Shown piece by piece: positions 1 through 6,762 of a DNA stretch of 46,103 bases. Position numbers and translations under genes: made by a program. Each line of letters begins with the position of its first letter. Within the stretch, counting starts at the first letter, position 1. Source of the DNA: an uncultured Lachnospiraceae bacterium. Lineage in GTDB: Bacteria; Bacillota; Clostridia; Lachnospirales; Lachnospiraceae. The stretch covers positions 1-46,103 of the forward strand of contig CAJURQ010000030.1 of NCBI GenBank assembly GCA_910588955.1, written 5' to 3'. Under the pieces are notes generated by a model. That model saw only the letters and a program-made list of their open reading frames with translations, had not been told where the DNA came from and ran no database searches.

Positions 1-275
1 AAGCCGAGCAAAAGGAACTGAAAGAGAAAGCCGCCGCCTTGCAGAGCGAGCTTTCTAAGACGCTGGAAGCCACGGCAAACGCTGAAAAGTTTATGAAAGT
101 GGTACGCAAGTACACCAGCTTTGAGGAACTCACCCCTACCCTGTTACGGGAGTTTGTGGAGAAAATCGTAATCCACGAATCGGAAGCCCTTGACGGGAAA
201 CGCCGGGGGAAGCTCCGCAGACAGGAAATCGAAATCTATTACTCTTTTGTCGGCAAGGTAGAATTGCCCGACTAA
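1..275 (+). CDS. Large serine recombinase, C-terminal fragment (5' end outside window)
   Basis: The frame is open from base 3 to the TAA at 273-275, giving about 90 residues; the catalytic serine domain would lie left of the window. What is visible is a charged coiled-coil-like helix followed by the tail seen in large serine recombinases of conjugative and mobilisable elements of Firmicutes (TndX/TnpX type, DUF4368 region), with EFVEKIVIHE and IEIYYSFVGKVE as recognisable pieces. Such enzymes excise and insert an element through a circular intermediate and are usually the last gene next to one element end. The gene therefore probably marks the right border of an integrated element ending between here and the broken lipoprotein gene that follows on the other strand. 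The family call is good; the element type is unknown. Confidence 0.8.
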   Translation, partial: AEQKELKEKAAALQSELSKTLEATANAEKFMKVVRKYTSFEELTPTLLREFVEKIVIHESEALDGKRRGKLRRQEIEIYYSFVGKVELPD

Positions 276-350
276 AGCCCGACCCGTCCGGCAGTCAGCC
301 GGACAGGGAACGGCAAAATTTTTTACACTTCTTTTACTTCTTTATCTCAC
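276..350. other. Probable junction between integrated element and chromosome
   Basis: This short stretch lies between the recombinase stop and the 3' end of the opposite-strand lipoprotein reading frame. It holds a GTCCGGCAGTCAGCCGGAC inverted repeat (around 287-305, possible terminator of the recombinase) and then an AT-rich run with the tandem motif CTTCTTTTACTTCTTTA. Large serine recombinases recombine at short core sites at element ends, so the crossover is expected near 305-350. The exact core cannot be fixed from one junction. Confidence 0.3.
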
Positions 351-674
351 ATGAGCAAAGGGTTGTCGCTTGAATTGAAATCAGCTCTTCTTTTCCGTCG
401 TTTGGGATCATCATCTCCCCGCCCTGTTCTCCCTCATCAGACGGTTCTCCCTCCGCCCCTTCCGTGTCGGGAATCTCGCCGTCCTGAGCCGTCAGGGCGC
501 CTGTCTCATCTGCCCCGCCGAAGCGTCCGCTCCCCGCTCTTCTGCGGCAGCCGCGGTCCCGTTCTGTTCCTCCGTGACGGACGCCTTGCCGCAGCCTGTG
601 AGCGCCAGCGCCGCCACCATCATAGTCACAATAATCTTCCCACCGTATTTCAAATTTTTTCCTCCCTCAGTCAA
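334..674 (-). pseudogene. Small lipoprotein gene, frameshifted
   Basis: Starting at 674 the frame encodes a lipoprotein signal peptide (positively charged start, hydrophobic stretch, lipobox LTGC at about residues 26-29) and then an Ala/Glu-rich linker. It hits a stop at 492-494. A second frame (+1) continues smoothly from about 516 with the same acidic, Gly/Pro-rich composition (ETGALTAQDGEIPDTEGAEG) and ends at a TAA at 334-336. Restoring one G in the GGGG run (513-516) would join both halves into a single protein of about 113 residues. The start overlaps the ispD stop by 4 bases, so it was the last gene of this operon. The lost base may be a mutation or a sequencing error, and the 3' end may have been altered by the adjacent element. 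No function is recognised. Confidence 0.6.
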
Positions 675-1450
675 CTTTCCCTTCCCACATCTTTCTGCGC
701 CTTGAGAAACGCCTCCGCCACTGCCATATCCTCCGGCGTGGTGACCTTGATATTTCCGTAATCTCCCTCCACCAGCCTGACCTTGCAGTCGGTAAATGTT
801 TCCACCACCATAGCGTCGTCCGTGATCGAAACGCCCTCCCGCATAAGCCGTTCCTTCTCCTGCATCAGTCTCTCGTAGGCGTAAAGAATCAGCGCCGCGT
901 CAAAGACCTGCGGCGTCTGCACCTGCCACATAAAATTTCTGTCCGGTGTCTGCCTCGCAAACCCGTCTTCGTCCACGATCTTTATGGTATCCTTCACGGG
1001 CATTCCCGCCACGCAGGCACGGTCGCTCTGTACCGCCTTATAACAGCGTTCCAGAATTTTCTCTGTCAAAAAAGGTCTTGCCCCGTCCTGAATGAATATA
1101 TAACCATCCCGATTAGCCGCACACGAACCGGCACCGCTCTGCCCAGAGCTGCCTGCTGCCGCCTGCAGCCCGCTGTACACGGAATCGTACCGCTCTTTTC
1201 CCCCTGCCACGACAGCCGCCACCTTGGAAAAGCCGTACTTCGCCACAATCTCCTCTTTTACATATGAAATATCCTCCGCGCCGGTGACCAGAATGCAGTC
1301 ATCAATCACAGAGGATTCTTCTACCGCATGTAATGCGTACCATATAAGGGGCTTGTCCCGCAAAAGCATATACTGCTTCGCCACGCCGCCTCCCATGCGG
1401 CTGCCATGCCCCGCCGCCAATACAATGACGGTACATCGTTTTTTCTCCAT
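671..1450 (-). CDS. ispD: 2-C-methyl-D-erythritol 4-phosphate cytidylyltransferase
   Basis: IspD transfers CMP from CTP to methylerythritol 4-phosphate, the third step of the MEP route to isoprenoid precursors, in the cytosol. Visible are the N-terminal nucleotide-binding loop VLAAGHGSRMGGGVAKQY, the FIQDGARPF motif, the WQVQTPQVF segment and the C-terminal GDYGNIKVTTPEDM, all family hallmarks. The likely start is the ATG at 1450 (MEKKRC), because the upstream ATG at 1468 adds six unconserved residues. About 260 residues is slightly longer than the usual 230, partly through a Gly/Ser/Ala-rich insert near residues 101-113. A second, more divergent member of the same fold lies at 39113-39874 and is judged a pentitol-phosphate enzyme instead. 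It follows tsaD on the same strand, separated by a structured repeat. Confidence 0.93.
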   Translation of the reverse strand: MEKKRCTVIVLAAGHGSRMGGGVAKQYMLLRDKPLIWYALHAVEESSVIDDCILVTGAEDISYVKEEIVAKYGFSKVAAVVAGGKERYDSVYSGLQAAAGSSGQSGAGSCAANRDGYIFIQDGARPFLTEKILERCYKAVQSDRACVAGMPVKDTIKIVDEDGFARQTPDRNFMWQVQTPQVFDAALILYAYERLMQEKERLMREGVSITDDAMVVETFTDCKVRLVEGDYGNIKVTTPEDMAVAEAFLKAQKDVGRES

Positions 1451-1471
1451 ATTCTCGGCTCTCCTCATTTC

Positions 1472-1557
1472 GGAGAATGCGCCTTTTGCATTCTCCCAGA
1501 CATGATTTAGTTCTGCTTGGACTGCGTATTCCGCAGTCTTAGCAGGACTTCATGTCT
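1472..1557 (-). repeat. Two-hairpin intergenic element, copy A
   Basis: Read on plus, a short hairpin GGAGAATGC/GCATTCTCC (1472-1496) is followed by a long three-tier stem: AGACATG/CATGTCT (7 bp), a 3-base TTT bulge after an A/T pair, AGTTCTGCT/AGCAGGACT (9 bp, one G-T), a small internal loop, and GACTGCG/CGCAGTC with loop TATTC. Copies B and C share this layout with different stem sequences. This copy overlaps the last codons of tsaD and lies 22 bases before ispD. Confidence 0.75.
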
Positions 1558-2582
1558 TGCCCTAATTTTAAATTCGGCACAGCGTTCAGATCGTATCCGT
1601 GCCGCACGCCCTTCACATACTCGTAATATCCCGCCGCGCCGATCATCGCCGCATTGTCCGTGCAAAGAAGAGGCGAGGGATGGTAAAAGGTCACACCGCG
1701 CTCCTCGCACGCTCCCGCCAGCGCCTCCCTGAGCGCAGAGTTGGACGCCACGCCGCCGGCAATCGCGAATTTCTTCAAACCGCTGGACTCCACCGCGTGC
1801 ATGGAATGTTCCACAAGCACGTCAACTACAGCTTTCTGGAAAGACGCCGCCACATCAGCCTGACTGAACGGTTCCCCCTTCATCTCGCAAGAGTTGAGAT
1901 AGTTGAGCACCGCAGACTTCAAGCCGCTGAAACTGAAATCATAATCGGAATCCCCCACCTTTGCTCTCGGAAAGGCGATCGATTCCGGATTTCCCTCCCT
2001 AGACACTTTATCGATCTTCGGACCGCCGGGATAACCTAGCCCGATGGCGCGCGCGACTTTATCAAATGCTTCTCCCGCCGCGTCGTCCCTTGTGCGTCCC
2101 AGAATTTCATATTCCCCGTAATCCTTCACCACCACAAGATGGGAATGTCCGCCGGACACGACCAGACAGACAAAGGGCGGTTCTAAATCTCTATTTTCTA
2201 TGTAATTCGCGCTGATATGTCCCTCGATGTGATGCACGCCGATCAGCGGAATCCCCGACGCAAAACTGACCGCCTTCGCCGCGGACACCCCTACCAGAAG
2301 CGCCCCCACAAGCCCCGGTCCGTAGGTAACCGCAACCGCGTCCATGTCGGAAAGCCCTTTCCCCGCCTGTGCCAGCGCCTCCGCCATCACCTGATTGATC
2401 TTCTCAATATGTTTGCGGGAGGCGATCTCCGGCACTACGCCCCCATAGAGCGTGTGCAGGTCGATCTGGGACGATATCACATTGGATAACACTTCCCTGC
2501 CGTTTACAACCACCGCCGCCGCCGTCTCGTCGCAGGAAGTCTCCACAGCAAGAATCGTCACGGTTTCCCCGATATTTTCCAT
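1539..2582 (-). CDS. tsaD: tRNA N6-adenosine threonylcarbamoyltransferase TsaD
   Basis: TsaD is the catalytic subunit that moves the threonylcarbamoyl group onto A37 of ANN-decoding tRNAs, working with TsaB and TsaE (both encoded nearby at 4880-6117) after TsaC makes the adenylate. The sequence opens with ILAVETSCDETAAAVV, has the metal-binding HHIEGH motif at residues 117-122, then VSGGHSHL and the C-terminal AGGVASNSALR and CTDNAAMIG segments. The 347 residues match the family. A GGAGG site inside the end of the upstream gene fits the ATG at 2582. The final residues (about DMKSC) are encoded by the outer stem of repeat copy A, so the C-terminus appears extended or replaced by that element. 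Confidence 0.96.
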   Translation of the reverse strand: MENIGETVTILAVETSCDETAAAVVVNGREVLSNVISSQIDLHTLYGGVVPEIASRKHIEKINQVMAEALAQAGKGLSDMDAVAVTYGPGLVGALLVGVSAAKAVSFASGIPLIGVHHIEGHISANYIENRDLEPPFVCLVVSGGHSHLVVVKDYGEYEILGRTRDDAAGEAFDKVARAIGLGYPGGPKIDKVSREGNPESIAFPRAKVGDSDYDFSFSGLKSAVLNYLNSCEMKGEPFSQADVAASFQKAVVDVLVEHSMHAVESSGLKKFAIAGGVASNSALREALAGACEERGVTFYHPSPLLCTDNAAMIGAAGYYEYVKGVRHGYDLNAVPNLKLGQDMKSC

Positions 2583-2585
2583 CGC

Positions 2586-3164
2586 TTAATCCTCCACAAG
2601 CTCCCAGCCGAGAATCTTCCAGTGCCCGTCCTCATCCTTTCTGAGAAGAAACCGTTCCAGAGACGCCACGCGGCTGCTGTTGCCCGTCCGTCTCAGATAA
2701 AAGGTACAATATAATCTGGCGCAGGAATATTCGCCCTGATCGAAATATTCCACGTCAGTGCTGGCGGAAACTTCATAGCTTGCGATCGAGAGCTGATCTC
2801 CCTTCATCTCCACAATATCTTCCCGCAGATCCTGCATATACTGCTCCTGCGTCTTGTTTGCGACCAATTCCGCGTCATAAAGCTGCTGAATCTTATTTGC
2901 AAGCTGCACAAGTTCCTCTTCGGAATAGGTCTCATTGTAGAAGCACTCCGTGATCTCCGCATAATATTTCACCACTTCCTTAGGCGTGGGCGGATAGTTA
3001 TGCTCCAGATCACGCATCAGGAGGCTTTGCACCATCGTGGCAACAACCGGCTCCTCCGCTATCTGCTTTCTAGTGCGATGACCCATATAGTAATAATAAC
3101 CCAGAATGATAACCGCAAGGATGACTACTATAATTACCGTCTTAGCAACTTTTGAATTTTTCAT
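2586..3164 (-). CDS. Single-pass membrane protein of unknown function
   Basis: About 192 residues. The ATG at 3164 (MKNSKVAK) is chosen because it directly precedes a clear N-terminal membrane helix (about residues 8-26, VIIVVILAVIILGYYYYMG) and follows a GGAGG site; the longer frame starts inside RNase Z. The rest is hydrophilic and acidic and ends in a compact beta-rich domain (CARLYCTFYLRR, WKILGWELVED), which looks like an NTF2- or IMS-type fold facing the outside, but this is only an impression. It sits 16 bases after rnz and 3 before tsaD, so it is cotranscribed with them. No function is assigned. Confidence 0.75.
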   Translation of the reverse strand: MKNSKVAKTVIIVVILAVIILGYYYYMGHRTRKQIAEEPVVATMVQSLLMRDLEHNYPPTPKEVVKYYAEITECFYNETYSEEELVQLANKIQQLYDAELVANKTQEQYMQDLREDIVEMKGDQLSIASYEVSASTDVEYFDQGEYSCARLYCTFYLRRTGNSSRVASLERFLLRKDEDGHWKILGWELVED

Positions 3165-3180
3165 ATCCCCCTCCTCTTCG

Positions 3181-4092
3181 TCACTCTTCCCGGAACATGA
3201 GATCCACACTTCTGCCGTCCCTCGCCGCCACGGCGTTCGGGAAAATTTTCCGCACTTCCGGCATAAATTCCTCCGGGCGGATCAGGGACGGACTGTAATG
3301 TGTCAGCCACAGTTCCCGCACCCCGGCGCGCTTTGCAATCTCCGCCGCCTCATAAAATGTCATGTGCTTGTATTCCTTTGCTTTCTGCGCCTTCTCGTGC
3401 TCGCCGTACATGCCCTCGCAGATAAACAGATCCGCCCCGGTCGCATGTTTCACAATGCTCTCCGTCGGTCTTGTATCCGTGCAATAGGTAACCTTTAAGC
3501 CTTTTCTCGCCGCTCCCAGCACCATATCCGGCATAAAGGTCCTGCCCTCTGTCTCTATTATCTCACCTTTTTGCAGGGGATTCCAGTAATTTCTCGGAAT
3601 ATTTAAAGCCTGCGCCTTCTCCACATCAAATTTGCCGGTGCGATCCACCACAATACTGTAGCCGTAACAGATCACATTGTGATTGACACGGTAAGCCTCT
3701 ATCCGGAATCCGTCAAAGGAAAACATCTGCTCCTGCTCTGTTATCTCCACGCATCGAATCTCAAAAGGCAGCTCCGGCGCGATGACCCGCAGGGAATTGA
3801 CTGTTTTGGTCAGCCCCCTCGGACCGATCAAAAGCAGCGGCTCCGTGCGCTCCGCATTTCCCATGGTGAGCAGCATCCCCGGAAGACCGCTGATGTGATC
3901 CGCATGATAGTGGGTGAAACAGATCACGTCAATCGGCTTCGGACTCCAGCCCTTTTCTTTCATGGCGATCTGGGTTCCCTCCCCACAATCAATCAATATG
4001 CTTTTTCCGTTATACCTCGCCATCAGCGAAGTGAGCCATCTGTGCGGCAGGGGCATCATCCCGCCCGTACCCAGTAAACAGATATCCAACAT
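3181..4092 (-). CDS. rnz: Ribonuclease Z
   Basis: RNase Z is a metallo-beta-lactamase-fold endonuclease that trims the 3' end of tRNA precursors. Seen are LLGTGGMMP at the start, DCGEGTQ, the zinc motif THYHADHISGLPG near residue 60, later YCTDTRPT and ICEGMYG, and a final LWLTHYSPS holding another metal-binding histidine. About 303 residues is the usual length for the short form. The ATG at 4092 (MLDICLLG) is preferred to the one at 4113 since the conserved fold begins there. It lies between a zinc-ribbon protein and a membrane protein in a tRNA-centred operon with tsaB, tsaE and tsaD. Confidence 0.93.
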   Translation of the reverse strand: MLDICLLGTGGMMPLPHRWLTSLMARYNGKSILIDCGEGTQIAMKEKGWSPKPIDVICFTHYHADHISGLPGMLLTMGNAERTEPLLLIGPRGLTKTVNSLRVIAPELPFEIRCVEITEQEQMFSFDGFRIEAYRVNHNVICYGYSIVVDRTGKFDVEKAQALNIPRNYWNPLQKGEIIETEGRTFMPDMVLGAARKGLKVTYCTDTRPTESIVKHATGADLFICEGMYGEHEKAQKAKEYKHMTFYEAAEIAKRAGVRELWLTHYSPSLIRPEEFMPEVRKIFPNAVAARDGRSVDLMFREE

Positions 4093-4124
4093 ACGCGCTC
4101 CCACTTTCTCCAAACAGGGGCAGC

Positions 4125-4367
4125 CTACAAGAGTTCCTTCCTCTCACGCCGTTCCACGGGCACGGCAAATCCGACAATCAGCTTCTCATAGCACGCTTCG
4201 CACAAATCAAAGCTGTCACTCTCCCCGTCCTTAGAACCGAAGAAACCGAAGTCGTGATCCACACGGATGCACTCTTCTTTCAAAATGCCATTTTCTACCA
4301 GCAAATTTTTGCCGCAGGCATTGCAGACTACCTTGGTCAATTTTCTGTCTTCTCTATATTCGCGCAT
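4125..4367 (-). CDS. Small zinc-ribbon protein
   Basis: An 80-residue protein with two Cys-x2-Cys knuckles, VCNACGKN near residue 15 and LCEACYEK near residue 60, expected to bind one zinc ion. A strong GAAGGAGG site precedes the ATG. Similar short proteins of unknown role are common in Clostridia. It lies 32 bases before rnz on the same strand. No catalytic residues are recognised; a role in RNA or protein binding is only a guess. Confidence 0.75.
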   Translation of the reverse strand: MREYREDRKLTKVVCNACGKNLLVENGILKEECIRVDHDFGFFGSKDGESDSFDLCEACYEKLIVGFAVPVERRERKELL

Positions 4368-4448
4368 GACAATCCTCCTTCAAAAGCTGCTGTCTTTATT
4401 CTAGCAGACAAAAGCCGTAACGGCAGTGGTAATTGTTCCATGCGCTGC

Positions 4449-4883
4449 CTATCTCTTCCACATAATCATTGCATCTTCCACAGGTTTTTCATAAAAACCC
4501 GGACGGATGCCCTCGGACACAAAGCCGAGCTTCTCGTACAGGTGGATTGCCGCCTCATTGCTGACCCGCACTTCCAGTGTGTAGGCTGTCAAACCCGCCC
4601 GGTCACCCTCCGCCAGCAGATATGTCAGCAATCCCGTCGCCACACCGCGCCTTCTCGCCTCGGGAGCTACCACCACGTTTGTGATATTACCCTCCCCCGC
4701 AATCAGAAGCAGTCCGCAGCCGCCAAGCAGCCGACCGTCCTCCTCCGCCACAAAGTACGCGGTGTCCTCCTTCTCGATCATCTGCAAAAAGGAATCCGCC
4801 GACCACGGCATGGAAAAAGTCTCCTCCTCCAAGCGGCTGATGAAAGGCACATCCTCCGCCCGCATCTTCCTGTATACGATCAT
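4449..4883 (-). CDS. rimI: Ribosomal protein S18 alanine N-acetyltransferase family
   Basis: A 144-residue GNAT acetyltransferase. The acetyl-CoA loop is RRRGVATGLL (about residues 77-86), followed by LEVRVSNEAAIHLYEKLGF, the classic RimI pattern of a Gln/Arg loop then helix with LYEKLGF. RimI acetylates the N-terminal alanine of S18 in E. coli; the Firmicute enzyme is often encoded beside tsaB and tsaD, as here. The start overlaps the tsaB stop by 4 bases (ATGA), indicating translational coupling. The exact substrate in this organism is inferred from family and context. Confidence 0.9.
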   Translation of the reverse strand: MIVYRKMRAEDVPFISRLEEETFSMPWSADSFLQMIEKEDTAYFVAEEDGRLLGGCGLLLIAGEGNITNVVVAPEARRRGVATGLLTYLLAEGDRAGLTAYTLEVRVSNEAAIHLYEKLGFVSEGIRPGFYEKPVEDAMIMWKR

Positions 4884-5614
4884 TGGGACTCCTCACGCTC
4901 CTTCTCGGCGCGCTCCCGTTCCGCCTGCGAGAGCCGCAGATACTCCGGCACAAAAGCCGCGCCGTCAACCGTTCTGCCCCGCTCGCAATACAGTCTGCCA
5001 AGCGCCGCTATCGCTGCCGCCGACTGTCTGGCGCGGTGCAGGGGCGCTGTTGTGTACGGCACGCGCATCACCTGTTCCATCCGCTTGCGAAAGACCGGCA
5101 CGCCATCCCCCAGAAATATGACACTTCTGTCAAGTCTGTTCAAATCCTCTGCAATCTCGTCAAAGGACACGGCGCACTGCTCCCTGATAACACGCATGTC
5201 ATATGTAAATCGACCGCTCTGGTCAGGAACAAATTCATAAATGCCGGTGTACACCTGACTTCTTCTCGCGTCCATAATCGGGCACACCAGATCTTTCGCC
5301 CCGTACATCTGATAGGCGAGCCCGTCCACCGTCGGCACGGGAACAATCGGTTTTTCGAGGGCAAACGCCATCCCCTTCGCCGTTGCCGAACCGATCCGCA
5401 GTCCCGTAAACGACCCGGGTCCCGCCGCCACCGCAATCGCGTCCACGGTGGATAGATCTAACTCCACCATCCTGCCGATCTCCTGAAGCATGGGCAGGAG
5501 CGTCTGGGAATGGGTCTTCTTGTACTGCACGGTATATTCCGCAATTAAGTTGTCATCCTCCGCCAGCGCCACAGAGGCAACCAGCCCGGAACTGTCAAGC
5601 GCCAAAATCTTCAA
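4880..5614 (-). CDS. tsaB: t6A synthesis subunit TsaB
   Basis: TsaB is a catalytically inert TsaD-like ASKHA protein that bridges TsaD and TsaE in the bacterial threonylcarbamoyl-adenosine complex. The start is typical (MKILALDSSG), followed by the conserved AVAAGPGSFTGLRIG segment near residue 63 and PIMDARRSQVY near residue 113. Length is 244 residues; the last 20 are a highly charged Glu/Arg tail. It follows tsaE by 74 bases and overlaps rimI by 4. The trio tsaE-tsaB-rimI and the nearby tsaD make the functional link strong. Confidence 0.93.
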   Translation of the reverse strand: MKILALDSSGLVASVALAEDDNLIAEYTVQYKKTHSQTLLPMLQEIGRMVELDLSTVDAIAVAAGPGSFTGLRIGSATAKGMAFALEKPIVPVPTVDGLAYQMYGAKDLVCPIMDARRSQVYTGIYEFVPDQSGRFTYDMRVIREQCAVSFDEIAEDLNRLDRSVIFLGDGVPVFRKRMEQVMRVPYTTAPLHRARQSAAAIAALGRLYCERGRTVDGAAFVPEYLRLSQAERERAEKEREESQ

Positions 5615-5688
5615 ACCGCCGCCCCGCTTTCCTTCCCAAAAAAAATATTTTTAAAACCGCTTAGAATACTTTCCTTCCTCATTTTGCC

Positions 5689-6117
5689 TTATCGCTCAAT
5701 GATAATCCGGCGGTAATCAAACCCCTTGGGCAAATCCTTCTCTATGACAATGCGGACGCAGCCCTCCGGCAGAATCTCCCGGATCAGGTCAGCCCACTCA
5801 ATCAGACAGACTCCATCCCCGTAAAAGCAGTCCTCATAACCGATCTCGTCCATCTCCGCCGCGTCGCCGATTCGGTACACGTCGAAGTGGTGAAGCGTAA
5901 GCCGCCCCTCCTCGTAGCTCTGCAGAATCGTAAAGGTGGGGCTGCTCACCGGCTCTGTGATGCCAAGCCCCGCAGCAAACCCCTGCGTGAACACGGTCTT
6001 GCCCACGCCCAGATCCCCGACCAAAGTGTAAATCTCTCCAGAAACAGCCTTCTCCCCCAGAGCTTTCCCATATGCAAATGTGTCCGCCGCGCTGCGGCTC
6101 TCTATTATTTCTTTCAT
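5689..6117 (-). CDS. tsaE: t6A synthesis ATPase TsaE
   Basis: TsaE is a small P-loop ATPase that drives turnover of the TsaBD complex. The Walker A motif GDLGVGKT is at residues 34-41, followed by SSPTFTI and a HFDVYRI segment, all standard for the family. About 142 residues. The ATG at 6117 (MKEIIES) is chosen over the one at 6150, because the longer version would translate part of repeat copy B. It is the first of the t6A genes in this run. Confidence 0.93.
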   Translation of the reverse strand: MKEIIESRSAADTFAYGKALGEKAVSGEIYTLVGDLGVGKTVFTQGFAAGLGITEPVSSPTFTILQSYEEGRLTLHHFDVYRIGDAAEMDEIGYEDCFYGDGVCLIEWADLIREILPEGCVRIVIEKDLPKGFDYRRIIIER

Positions 6118-6137
6118 ATATGCGTACCTGCCATACC

Positions 6138-6231
6138 GAGAATGCCGCATTCCGGCATTCTCTCACGCGAAACATAGAACTTCTTGGCGTCCCGTCCAAT
6201 GGCGGGACGTCTTTAGAAGTTCTTTTCGCGT
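6138..6231 (-). repeat. Two-hairpin intergenic element, copy B
   Basis: Read on plus: short hairpin GAGAATGCC/GGCATTCTC (6138-6162), then ACGCGAA/TTCGCGT (7 bp), an A/T pair with a CAT bulge, AGAACTTCT/AGAAGTTCT (9 bp), a small internal loop and CGTCCCG/CGGGACG closing an 8-base loop. On the transcribed minus strand it begins 3 bases after the stop of the YcxB-like gene and ends 20 bases before the tsaE start. The outer part is identical to copy C; the inner stem differs. Confidence 0.8.
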
Positions 6232-6234
6232 TTC

Positions 6235-6714
6235 TCACCCTCGGATCTTCACCTTCCTCGGCGGCATGTGGGTGGAAATAATCTCGATCACCTTCATTTT
6301 CCCGTCACCCAAATCCTTTTTCGGGAAAATGCAGGCGTTCACCGCCGTGGTGTAGACTACAATACTCTTCGGCGTGGAGATCGCCCTCACCATGCCGTCC
6401 CACGCCATCTGCTCCGTCACGCCGTCCTGCGACACCTGTATGCCCTCGTCAGACAGCTTATAGTGCAGCGGTTTCTGAAACGCCGGGTTTGTCTTCGCTT
6501 GGGAAGCCGCCCGAAGAAAGAGCGTCCACGGCAGATACAACAGAATCACCAGCGCGATGATCAAGATCAAGGGCTGCCTGTTCGCCGCAAAAAGAAACAG
6601 CATCAGCACACCTACAAGCGTGCCCATCAACCCGGGCAGCCGCGAATAGGTGTGCTGCAGCATATAATCATATAAAATATTAGGTGTTATTTTAACGTCA
6701 AATTCGATTTCCAT
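6235..6714 (-). CDS. YcxB-like membrane protein
   Basis: About 159 residues from the ATG at 6714 (MEIEFDVKI). Two adjacent membrane helices near residues 24-60 (LMGTLVGVLMLFLFAA and LILIIALVILLYLPWTLFL) are followed by a soluble beta-rich domain with HYKLSDEGIQVSQDG and a WDGMVRAISTPKSIVVYTT segment, the pattern of YcxB-type proteins. Their function is not known. A good promoter lies so close upstream that the transcript would carry almost no leader (see findings), so a later start or another promoter remains possible. It heads the t6A/rnz cluster, with a structured repeat after its stop. Confidence 0.7.
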   Translation of the reverse strand: MEIEFDVKITPNILYDYMLQHTYSRLPGLMGTLVGVLMLFLFAANRQPLILIIALVILLYLPWTLFLRAASQAKTNPAFQKPLHYKLSDEGIQVSQDGVTEQMAWDGMVRAISTPKSIVVYTTAVNACIFPKKDLGDGKMKVIEIISTHMPPRKVKIRG

Positions 6715-6724
6715 ACTGAAATCT

Positions 6725-6752
6725 ATTATACTAAATTTCCGCAAAAGTGCAA
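6725..6752 (-). promoter_or_regulatory. Sigma-A-type promoter for the YcxB/t6A operon
   Basis: Minus-strand TTGCAC (6752-6747), 16-base spacer, TATAAT (6730-6725). It sits between the stop of the ABC permease and the YcxB-like start and would drive 6714 to 671. The -10 box is only 10 bases before the ATG. Confidence 0.6.
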
Positions 6753-6762
6753 GGGAAAATCC

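Noticed and set aside
351..761. Plus-strand frame of 136 codons opposite ispD and the lipoprotein
   Set aside because: It is the shadow of genes on the other strand: no ribosome site, Ser/Pro/Arg-rich artefact composition, and it crosses two recognised minus-strand genes.
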